Shown here one piece after another: positions 17,581 to 24,850 of a stretch of 64,000 nt of DNA. The position numbers and the translations under genes were made by a program. Within the stretch, counting starts at the first letter, position 1, and each line of letters begins with the position of its first letter. The stretch is from contig CAIQIR010000084.1 in assembly GCA_903871875.1 (NCBI GenBank), positions 1-64,000 of the forward strand. The letters are read 5' to 3'. Origin of the DNA: an uncultured Schlesneria sp. Its GTDB lineage: Bacteria; Planctomycetota; Planctomycetia; Planctomycetales; Planctomycetaceae. The notes under the pieces were generated by a model. That model made no database searches. It worked only from the letters and a program-made list of their open reading frames with translations, and was not told the DNA's origin.

Positions 17581-18735
17581 ATGCTGTCGAGCCCCTTAGT
17601 CGCCTGGCACCAATTGAGCCATCACAAGATGAAGCTGGCGGTGGCGGCGGCGGGTGTGGTCGTGGCGGTGATGCTGATGTTGGTTCAGCTGGGGATCCGT
17701 GAAGGGGCGATGGAGAACAGCGTCGCGGTGGCTCGGCGAATCACGGCCGATCTGGTGCTGGTCAGCCCGCGGACACGCACGATCTTTCAGTCGTCGCAGT
17801 TTCCCCGTCGGCTCTTGTTTCGGCTGCCGGCTCATGACGCGGTGGCCGGAGTGGAAGAGATGTATATGGGTCAAGCGCGGTTCCATAACCCTTGGGAACA
17901 TCGCGAGCACCCGATCAGCGTGTTCGGTCTCGATCCGCAGTTTCCGATGTTGAATCTGCCCGGTTTTGCCGCCAGAGCCGACGATCTGGAGCGTCCCGAC
18001 CGCGTTCTGTTTGATGGATTCAGCCGGACGACCTATGGGCCCGTCGTGGACACCGTGAAGCGCCAGGGCTTTTTAGAGACCGAGATCAATTTCCGGCGGG
18101 TGCGCATCGTCGACACCATCAACGTGGGCATTTCGATCACCACTGACGGCAACCTGTACATGTCGCCGGCCAATTTCCTGAGGCTGTTTCCGGCGCGCGA
18201 TCCCGGTGCGATCGACGTCGGACTGGTACGATTGAAGCCGGGAGCCGATCGCGAGAAAGTCCGCGAGCAACTGGCGTCTTATGTGGGTCAGGAGGCGAGG
18301 GTCGTGACACGCGACGAGCTGATCGCCAGCGAAGTGCAGTTCCTACGAGAAAGCGCTCCGATCGACTTCATCTTCGGCATGGGAGCCGCGGTGGGGTTCT
18401 TCATTGGATTTGTGGTCGTCTACCAGATTCTTTACACCGAGGTGACCAATCACCTGCCGCAATTCGCGACGATGAAGGCGATGGGATTTACCGACGGCTA
18501 CCTGCTGAAAGTGGTGCTCAGCCAGGCGTTCATTCTGTCGATTCTGGGGTATATTCCCGGATTCTTTCTGGCTCTGGTGTTATACCGCGTGGCCACCGTG
18601 GCCATTCAAATGCAGTTCTCGATGACGGTGCAGCGCGCGACGATGGTGTTTCTGCTTACCTTGATCATGTGCGGTCTGTCGGCGTTGATTGCGATTCGCA
18701 AAGCCTGGACCGCCGACCCTGCGGACGTCTTCTGA
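17581..18735 (+). CDS. DevC-like ABC exporter permease (FtsX/MacB-type fold)
   Basis: A 384-residue permease with one membrane helix near the N-terminus (about 18-40), a periplasmic domain of some 220 residues, and three C-terminal helices (near 267-290, 313-335 and 350-372). This is the DevC/MacB-like topology. The PQFATMKAMGFTDGYLLKVVLSQA segment is the cytoplasmic coupling region of this family. It starts 32 bp after devB and its stop codon overlaps the devA start by one base. Confidence 0.9.
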   Translation: MLSSPLVAWHQLSHHKMKLAVAAAGVVVAVMLMLVQLGIREGAMENSVAVARRITADLVLVSPRTRTIFQSSQFPRRLLFRLPAHDAVAGVEEMYMGQARFHNPWEHREHPISVFGLDPQFPMLNLPGFAARADDLERPDRVLFDGFSRTTYGPVVDTVKRQGFLETEINFRRVRIVDTINVGISITTDGNLYMSPANFLRLFPARDPGAIDVGLVRLKPGADREKVREQLASYVGQEARVVTRDELIASEVQFLRESAPIDFIFGMGAAVGFFIGFVVVYQILYTEVTNHLPQFATMKAMGFTDGYLLKVVLSQAFILSILGYIPGFFLALVLYRVATVAIQMQFSMTVQRATMVFLLTLIMCGLSALIAIRKAWTADPADVF

Positions 18736-19457
18736 TGATCATCGAACCACTGCCGCAGACTCCCGCCAATGTTGCGAGCGAATTCGCGATCGCAGCTGGC
18801 CAATTGAATTTTTCGTTCGGAGAGGGAGAGCTGCAAAAGCAGATCCTGTTCGATGTCACGTTCAATGTCGCGCAGGGAGAAGTCGTACTGTTGACCGGTC
18901 CCAGCGGCAGTGGCAAGACCACGCTGCTGACGTTGATCGGCGGTCTGCGACATGTTCGCAGCGGTGAGTTGACGGTCCTCTCACAAGCCATGCATCAGGC
19001 CACGAAAACGGACCTGGTCCAGGTTCGCCGGAACATTGGCTTCATCTTTCAGCAACACAATCTACTGCCGTTTCTGACGGCACGAAAAAATGTCGAAATG
19101 ACGTTCCAACTGCATCCCGAAGTGCCCGCCGCGGAGGTCTACCAGCGGTCGGAGGAAATCTTGACCCGCGTCGGCCTGGGTGACCGTCTCGACTATCACC
19201 CCGCGCGTCTGTCCGGCGGGCAGAAACAGCGCGTCGCGATCGCGCGGGCTCTGGCGGCCGATCCGAAGTTGATCCTGGCGGACGAACCGACAGCGGCGCT
19301 GGACAGCCAATCGGGGCGAGACGTCGTCGATCTGCTGCAGGAATTAGCCCGCAGCAAGGGCTGCCCGGTGCTAATGGTGACTCACGACAATCGCGTTCTG
19401 GACATTGCCGACCGCATCATCCACATGGAAGACGGCCGAATCCAATCCGGTTCGTAA
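18735..19457 (+). CDS. DevA-like ABC exporter ATPase
   Basis: A 240-residue ATPase with Walker A GPSGSGKT (55-62), Q-loop Gln106, signature LSGGQ (159-163), Walker B LILADEP (179-185) and H-loop His217, so all catalytic parts are present. It is of the MacB/LolD/DevA subfamily. The ATG at 18735 overlaps the permease stop (TGATG), marking tight coupling. In cyanobacteria DevBCA exports heterocyst glycolipids; here, with a TetR regulator, a lipid or toxic compound is plausible but unproven. A strong terminator follows. Confidence 0.93.
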   Translation: MIIEPLPQTPANVASEFAIAAGQLNFSFGEGELQKQILFDVTFNVAQGEVVLLTGPSGSGKTTLLTLIGGLRHVRSGELTVLSQAMHQATKTDLVQVRRNIGFIFQQHNLLPFLTARKNVEMTFQLHPEVPAAEVYQRSEEILTRVGLGDRLDYHPARLSGGQKQRVAIARALAADPKLILADEPTAALDSQSGRDVVDLLQELARSKGCPVLMVTHDNRVLDIADRIIHMEDGRIQSGS

Positions 19458-19474
19458 GCGGCTTCTTGGTAAGA

Positions 19475-19512
19475 AAAAAGACCTGCTGGAGATGAATCCA
19501 GCGGGTCTTTTT
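19475..19512 (+). terminator. Rho-independent terminator after devA
   Basis: A 16-bp nearly perfect stem (AAAAAGACCTGCTGGA with TCCAGCGGGTCTTTTT, one G-T pair) with a 6-nt loop and T-run. The A-run on the other side makes it potentially bidirectional, and it may once have terminated a leftward tRNA-Val transcript before the element inserted. Confidence 0.85.
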
Positions 19513-19620
19513 CATTAAGCGACAAGGCATCCACAAGGACAACGCATTCCTGAAGAATCCCCAGAGAATTTTTCAGAAGTTCCTGTTGTCGTAAAGGATT
19601 GCCAAATAGGTCGTTAAAGT

Positions 19621-19644
19621 TGGGCGATGAGGGATTCGAACCCC
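19621..19644. repeat. left attachment repeat (tRNA-Val 3' end copy)
   Basis: 24 bp identical to 26085-26108. It covers the discriminator base, the 3' acceptor strand and the T arm of tRNA-Val, read antisense. Sequence identity ends sharply on both sides. Confidence 0.9.
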
Positions 19645-19655
19645 AATCGAATGCT

Positions 19656-19850
19656 ATGGCAAAAACTGCGATTTCGCAAGAACGTGGCGCGCATTCCGGC
19701 GCGCGTGAGAATACCACTGCCGTAAATAACGGTCTAACGCCCACGCCGCCTGACAAGCTTTTGTCACGCCTTCTGGCAATCTGGGCGGAACTTACGAATG
19801 CAGACCGGCTGAGACTGATCCAAGCGGCCCAAGAACTGGTTCACGATTAA
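19656..19850 (+). CDS. displaced integrase C-terminal segment (or small orphan frame)
   Basis: The frame runs without a stop through the left attachment repeat and on to 19850, in the same phase as the integrase gene has at the right repeat. In the excised circle, codons from 19644 onward would directly continue the integrase, adding 68 residues that end in a helix LLSRLLAIWAELTNADRLRLIQAAQELVHD-like region (helix about 43-62 of this segment). Planctomycete integrases often end in a comparable short helical tail. As it stands, an ATG at 19656 could start a 64-residue product, but there is no good ribosome-binding site, so it is probably silent while integrated. Confidence 0.55.
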   Translation: MAKTAISQERGAHSGARENTTAVNNGLTPTPPDKLLSRLLAIWAELTNADRLRLIQAAQELVHD

Positions 19851-20170
19851 CTTTGGGAGGAACTTGTTGTCGGAGATAACAGCTCACGCTTTCTGGGGAG
19901 GACCAGCCATGATTGTCGCCCTGGTGCCATGCGTACATGTAAAGCATTGTTTCTCTGAAGTTTACTGTCGCCAATAAACTTTGGAATGAGCCTGCGGAGG
20001 TATAACTGTGGAATTCATGAAAAGTCAGATTCCATGCCCCCAAAGCAGTGTCATACAATTCAGAGCGCCGCTTTAAGATGAGACAGTTGGAAGTAACATC
20101 GCATTCACAATCACGGCGGCGACACAGCAAGTTCAATCGACGCGGAACCAACTCACACGGAGGTGGACTC
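19851..20170. other. element-internal noncoding stretch
   Basis: About 320 bp with no supportable gene. It ends in GGAGGTG, the ribosome-binding site of the next gene, and should hold its promoter. Confidence 0.5.
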
Positions 20171-20788
20171 ATGGTTCAAGAAATCTGCAACGTTGCCACG
20201 TTATCTGCTCAGGGGATCCAATTGGGAGACCCGTTGCTCCGGGCAGAGCTTGAGGCACGGATTGTGGCCGATCAACCACAAGACGAAATCGCGGACAGGA
20301 TGGGGTTACTACCCGAAGTCGTCGCTGAGTACGAGACCGCATTCTTCAATCATCGTGGCTTGCGTTGGGATCAGGGACCAGCGTGGCGGGAAATCGTTGG
20401 CTGGCCTGATGACGGCGTACTTGACCAGTATGACGTGCGAAAATTTTGGTTGATGGTGGCGTCCCATTTAGGGATGTATTTCCTACGCAAGTACTTGAAC
20501 AGTGTGAGTCGAAAGACTTTAAATAAAGAAGGACTTCTCGCTTACATGCGTAAGAACCGGCGGCTGCCGATTGGCATGAAAAGGCTCGCCGTACAGACGT
20601 TTTTCCCGCCGTTGAGGGGCGAACGGCAACCTGAGATATTCAACTGCAGAACTGGTGGGCACGAACATTGCAAAAAGGTCGATGACGAGGTTGCTGCGGT
20701 TATTTACGACCGGGTCGAATGGCACGATGCTGAGGAGCAGCGGCGAGTCAAGCTTGCGAGCCAACTCGTGGCTTCCGAAGGGCAGTAG
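20171..20788 (+). CDS. island protein with a short HTH-like domain, function unknown
   Basis: A 205-residue protein. GGAGGTG lies eight bases before the ATG at 20171, which rules out the longer upstream frame. The N-terminal part, ARIVADQPQDEIADRMG at 29-45 followed by VVAEYETAFFNHR, looks like a small helix-turn-helix and is repeated in the patatin gene next door (ARVLADQPQAKIAERMG). Proteins with this phrase are frequent in planctomycete and proteobacterial islands and may resemble small terminase-like DNA-binding domains. The C-terminal half is basic and unrecognised. Confidence 0.7.
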   Translation: MVQEICNVATLSAQGIQLGDPLLRAELEARIVADQPQDEIADRMGLLPEVVAEYETAFFNHRGLRWDQGPAWREIVGWPDDGVLDQYDVRKFWLMVASHLGMYFLRKYLNSVSRKTLNKEGLLAYMRKNRRLPIGMKRLAVQTFFPPLRGERQPEIFNCRTGGHEHCKKVDDEVAAVIYDRVEWHDAEEQRRVKLASQLVASEGQ

Positions 20789-21037
20789 GACGGGGCGAGT
20801 CGTTAGCGTCCACTGCGCCTGCAAAGAGAAAACTGATTCGTGAAGGTTTTGCTCAACGCCATGTTTAGTGTTGACCATAATCCAGATTCTTTATGACGAC
20901 GAATCATTGGCATGGGTCACGGTCGCCAAAGGACTCGTGTTGCTGACAAGCAGTGCCATTTATCTTCGATTGTGCTTCCCAGGCGTAGCACAATCGCCCC
21001 GAAGAATGCGAATCGAAGGCTATTAAGGCTCCACCAA

Positions 21038-22498
21038 ATGGTAAAAAGCCCTCCAAGGCGGCGAAAACCTGCGTATTCCGGCGTCTGTCCCACACCAGAT
21101 TGCCTCTGGAGACGCATTTGTGAGACCGATTTGCCGTCACTTTTGCAGAGCGATGAAGCATTTTCTGCCGCGCTCGCAATTCATTTAGGCGATGAGCTTG
21201 TTCGGTCTGAACTTCAAGCCCGTGTCTTGGCCGACCAGCCACAGGCCAAAATTGCTGAACGAATGGGTATCACGATCGACACTGTGGCTGATTACCATGA
21301 TCTCGCAACCGTACTGTCGGATGCAGAACAAGATGCCGATGGGCAACGGGCGATTGGTCAAGATGTCCTTCGAGGACGCCTGAAGTCTGCCGGCCATTCG
21401 CTGGCTGCTATCGACTGGGCTGTTCATCTCTTGTCCGAAAACGGACTTCTTCGTACGACGATCCTCAAGGAGAAACAAGTCAGGATTATTCGGCCTGGGG
21501 TGAGCGAGGCCAAGGCGCGAATGATCGATGTGCCGGCAGTATCCGCGACCGACCAGTTCTGGGAGCGGTGGCAATCCGGAGCCTTCGCCTGGTCACCACC
21601 AAAATCGCACGATCCATATCCCAGCAGGCCGACTCAGGACGATGTTTCGGCAGAGGTCGCTGACACTTCCCTCGCTTTGGTGATGAAAGGTGGCGGAATC
21701 AAAGGCCTCGCATACGTTGGGGCTCTAGAGATTCTCAGCAAGAAATACAAATTCAATTGGTTCATTGGCACATCCGCCGGGGCTATTACGGCGATCCTCC
21801 TTGCAGCTGGATATACGCACGATGAACTCCTGGAAATCATGAGGGGCAAAGACTTCCGAGATTTCTTTGATGCTAAATGGTATCAAATCCCCTTAAATCT
21901 GTTTTTCCACAAGGGGCTCCATCATGCCAACAGCTTTACGGATTGGATGGACGAACTTCTGGCCAAAAAGTTGAAGAGCCAACGTCGCGTGCGCCTGTCG
22001 GATCTACCCAACAGGGTGACCGTCTATGCAAGCAAGCGTGGGACCGGTGCATTGAAGTTTGACTCAATCGACAGTGACGCGGACGCAGCCTACGCAGCAC
22101 GATGCAGTATGTCGATTCCTTGGGTGTTTGTACCACAATCTAACCAAGGATTGAAGACCTACGATGGTGGGATTCAGCACAACTATCCAGTTGATAGGCT
22201 TCTTGAGGACTATCCGGGAACCAAGTTTATCAGCCTTTATCTTGGGGCAGCGATCTACGAACCAATCAAATCGACGTCAGTGCTTGCCGATCTGATTTCG
22301 ATTACAACGGAAGCCTCAGATCCAGATGCCGTCGACAAGTATCGAACATCCACTGTCGTCATTGATCCGCGCCCAATTGGGACGTTGGATTTCGGCCTCA
22401 CCTATAGCGAGAAAGAGTTCCTCCTCGCAACTGGACGCGCTGCGGCGTTGGTTCATCGATTCTTTGGATCACCCCGTTCTGAAGAAGTTGCGAGGTGA
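21038..22498 (+). CDS. patatin-like phospholipase with N-terminal HTH-like domain
   Basis: The catalytic parts of a patatin lipase are all present. Counting from ATG 21038, these are the glycine-rich oxyanion loop GGGIKG (218-223), the nucleophile elbow GTSAG with Ser246, and the catalytic dyad Asp376 in YDGGIQ. The product is about 486 residues. The first ~200 residues hold the HTH-like phrase shared with the preceding gene and a second helical part. An upstream ATG at 20912 extends the frame but its sequence is not protein-like; AAGG precedes 21038. It should hydrolyse membrane lipids. Only three bases separate it from the polymerase gene, so the two are translationally linked. Patatins are known effectors in phage defence (e.g. 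CBASS CapV), but no sensor or cyclase gene is here. Confidence 0.88.
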   Translation: MVKSPPRRRKPAYSGVCPTPDCLWRRICETDLPSLLQSDEAFSAALAIHLGDELVRSELQARVLADQPQAKIAERMGITIDTVADYHDLATVLSDAEQDADGQRAIGQDVLRGRLKSAGHSLAAIDWAVHLLSENGLLRTTILKEKQVRIIRPGVSEAKARMIDVPAVSATDQFWERWQSGAFAWSPPKSHDPYPSRPTQDDVSAEVADTSLALVMKGGGIKGLAYVGALEILSKKYKFNWFIGTSAGAITAILLAAGYTHDELLEIMRGKDFRDFFDAKWYQIPLNLFFHKGLHHANSFTDWMDELLAKKLKSQRRVRLSDLPNRVTVYASKRGTGALKFDSIDSDADAAYAARCSMSIPWVFVPQSNQGLKTYDGGIQHNYPVDRLLEDYPGTKFISLYLGAAIYEPIKSTSVLADLISITTEASDPDAVDKYRTSTVVIDPRPIGTLDFGLTYSEKEFLLATGRAAALVHRFFGSPRSEEVAR

Positions 22499-22501
22499 AG
22501 C

Positions 22502-24244
22502 ATGATCAGTTTTCTTTTTTGGCTGTTCCGAGAAATCTGGGTGATCGACTTCGAATTCTATGCACCTGACGGTGAGCGTCCAAAACCGCTTTGCATGGTG
22601 GCACGGGAACTTCGGAGTGAGCGTCGGCTTCGAGTTTGGGGCGATCAATTGAAATTGCCGCCATTCGATCTGGGGCCGGATGTCCTGTTCGTCGCCTATT
22701 ACGCATCTGCTGAAATTGGATGCTTCATTGAACTCGGCTGGCCAACGCCAGCGCGAGTTTTAGACCTGTTCGTGGAGTTTCGAAATATTACGAATGGGTT
22801 GACGACGCCTTGCGGCTCAGGGCTGTTGGGTGCCATGAGTTTCTTCGGACTCGATTCGATCGAATTTGCCGAGAAAAACTCGATGCGAGAGCTCGCAATG
22901 CGTGGTGGTGAGTATACGGAATCGGAACGGTTGGCATTGATCGACTACTGTGAAGCAGACGTAGATGCCGTCGCAGCCTTGTTGCGATCGATGTCGCCGA
23001 ACATCGATCTCGCCCGCGCACTGATACGCGGGCGTTACATGAGCGCCGCGGCCCGAATGGAAGCGACCGGAATCCCTATCGACGTGGAATATATGCGGCG
23101 ATTGCAGACAAGCTGGGATTCAATCAAGGACCGCCTTATTGATGCAGTGGATGCGGATTACGGGGTCTATGTTGTGGCGAACGGGAGTCCACAGAAGTCA
23201 TTTTCGTCGAACCGCTTCGCCGAATGGCTCACAAGAAAAAACATCCCTTGGCCGCATCTTGAGTCAGGCAACCTTGATCTGTCGGACGATTGTTTCCGGG
23301 AGATGTCGAAAAAGTATTCCAGTGTGGCTCCCCTCCGGGAACTCCGGTACTCCCTTTCGAAAATGCGGTTGAATGATTTGGCCGTTGGATCAGACGACCG
23401 CAATCGAACCCTTTTGTCGGCCTTTCGGGCAGTGACCGGTCGGAACCAGCCTTCGAATGCCAAGTTCATTTTTGGACCGTCGTGCTGGCTTCGGGGCTTG
23501 ATCAAGCCGCCTAAAGGATGGGCGATCGCGTATATCGACTGGTCTGCACAGGAGATTGGAATCGCCGCGAAACTGTCGGGTGACGTCAACATGCAGGATG
23601 CCTACCTTTCAGGAGACCCGTACCTTTGGCTGGGCAAAATGAGCGGCGTGATCCCCAGCGATGCGACGAAGAAAACTCATCCCGAATTGCGAGATGTGTT
23701 TAAAGTGGTTTACCTCGCCGCAAATTATGGCATGGGTGAGCGCAGCTTGGCGCAGTTAATCGGTCAGACTGAGGCACATGCGAGGGAACTGCTGCGGATG
23801 CACCGGGAACGGTTTCCAACGTTCTGGGCCTGGTCTGATAGTGCCGTCGATCATGCCATGCTCAAGGGTTGGTTGACGACGGTTTTCGGCTGGGAACTGC
23901 ATGTTCGTCCAGATACCAAACCAACGAGTCTGCGGAACTTTCCAGTCCAGGCGAATGGCGCGGAAATGCTTCGCCTGGCGTGCTGCCTGGCGACAGAACG
24001 AGGTATCCGGGTTTGTGCTCCGGTTCACGATGCCCTGCTGGTTGAGGGGGCAGATGCCGAGATCGATGATGATGTTCGTGCGACACAGGCTGCGATGCAG
24101 GAAGCGTCGGCAACTGTGCTTGACGGCTTTGTGTTGCGGACTGATGTGAAGGTCATCCGCTATCCCGATCGTTACATGGACCCACGTGGTGAAAAAATGT
24201 GGAACCTTGTGGGCCAGCTCCTGAACGAATGCGATCCGAGTTAA
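22502..24244 (+). CDS. family A DNA polymerase with 3'-5' exonuclease domain
   Basis: A 580-residue protein. The N-terminal exonuclease has DFE at 16-18 (motif I), YYASAE with Glu71 where an Asp is usual (motif II) and YCEAD with Tyr149/Asp153 (motif III). The polymerase has motif A YIDWSAQE (Asp346), motif B with Arg397, Lys401 and Tyr409-Gly410 in the usual spacing, and motif C VHDA with His509/Asp510. There is no 5'-3' nuclease domain, as in phage-type enzymes. It could replicate the excised element. It follows the patatin gene by three bases, and a nested inverted repeat follows its stop. Confidence 0.92.
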   Translation: MISFLFWLFREIWVIDFEFYAPDGERPKPLCMVARELRSERRLRVWGDQLKLPPFDLGPDVLFVAYYASAEIGCFIELGWPTPARVLDLFVEFRNITNGLTTPCGSGLLGAMSFFGLDSIEFAEKNSMRELAMRGGEYTESERLALIDYCEADVDAVAALLRSMSPNIDLARALIRGRYMSAAARMEATGIPIDVEYMRRLQTSWDSIKDRLIDAVDADYGVYVVANGSPQKSFSSNRFAEWLTRKNIPWPHLESGNLDLSDDCFREMSKKYSSVAPLRELRYSLSKMRLNDLAVGSDDRNRTLLSAFRAVTGRNQPSNAKFIFGPSCWLRGLIKPPKGWAIAYIDWSAQEIGIAAKLSGDVNMQDAYLSGDPYLWLGKMSGVIPSDATKKTHPELRDVFKVVYLAANYGMGERSLAQLIGQTEAHARELLRMHRERFPTFWAWSDSAVDHAMLKGWLTTVFGWELHVRPDTKPTSLRNFPVQANGAEMLRLACCLATERGIRVCAPVHDALLVEGADAEIDDDVRATQAAMQEASATVLDGFVLRTDVKVIRYPDRYMDPRGEKMWNLVGQLLNECDPS

Positions 24245-24260
24245 TTGAAACGGTCGCGAA

Positions 24261-24325
24261 GCCACCGTCGACTTTTCGTCGAGTCAGCCACCGACTTTTT
24301 GTCGGTGGCCCTTCGACGAAAAGTC
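24261..24325. repeat. nested inverted repeat with internal direct repeats
   Basis: An outer 13-bp inverted repeat (GACTTTTCGTCGA at 24270-24282 with TCGACGAAAAGTC at 24313-24325) encloses a perfect 9-bp hairpin with a T5 loop (24287-24309). The start of the outer arm and the hairpin arm share the direct repeat GCCACCG. It lies between the polymerase stop and the winged-helix gene. It could be a terminator, an operator or an origin-like structure. Confidence 0.75.
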
Positions 24326-24379
24326 CGACGCGGTCAGTATTATCTTATTTGTCTTCTCTCTTCTGGTGTCTTTGTAAAT

Positions 24380-24766
24380 ATGTCAACCTTCGCATTGACC
24401 GATTCACAGATCCAACTTTCGGAAGCCAGTGTCGCACGCCGACACCAACAATCCCAAAGGAGGTCACGTGAATTCTTGCGTGGCCCCGTCCCAATAAATT
24501 GGCTCGCACATGCAGCTCGTCAAGGGAAACTGGCACAGGCAGCAGGCATTCTTGTTTGGTTCCGTTACGGTTGCCTCCAAACTCGCCACGGTGACAAACT
24601 CAATCTGACCGTTTCTGCAAATCAATACGAGCGATTCGGTTTGAGCGCAACAACATTCAGCCGTGGCTTGCGCAAACTGGAAGCGGCTGGCCTGATCACC
24701 GTCAGTCGATCGCCGGGTCGAAAACCACAAATTTCGATCGTGTCAGACTTTGAGGATAAACCTTGA
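24380..24766 (+). CDS. winged-helix DNA-binding protein of the element
   Basis: A 128-residue protein from ATG 24380. It has an N-terminal basic helix (ARRHQQSQRRSREFLRG), a helical pair (INWLAHAARQGKLAQAAGILVWFRYG), and a wing-type helix-turn-helix near the C-terminus (FGLSATTFSRGLRKLEAAGLITVSRSPGRKP region, about 92-122). Similar proteins recur beside integrases in planctomycete islands. It probably binds the repeat array just upstream, as repressor, excision factor or replication initiator; the sequence does not decide which. Confidence 0.78.
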   Translation: MSTFALTDSQIQLSEASVARRHQQSQRRSREFLRGPVPINWLAHAARQGKLAQAAGILVWFRYGCLQTRHGDKLNLTVSANQYERFGLSATTFSRGLRKLEAAGLITVSRSPGRKPQISIVSDFEDKP

Positions 24767-24850
24767 ACTCGTGGTCTAAAATCTGTGTCAAATCACGCTA
24801 TACGTACCCTGTAAACTCAAAGCTTAAAAATTCATTGAAGGATTAAATCA

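Noticed and set aside
16457-19457. Assigning heterocyst-glycolipid export to the DevBCA-like operon
   Set aside because: The similarity gives the transporter type only. Planctomycetes form no heterocysts, and the TetR gene suggests another substrate.
20912-21037. Upstream extension of the patatin gene to ATG 20912
   Set aside because: The extra 42 residues have no protein-like pattern and the ATG has no ribosome-binding site; an AAGG precedes 21038.
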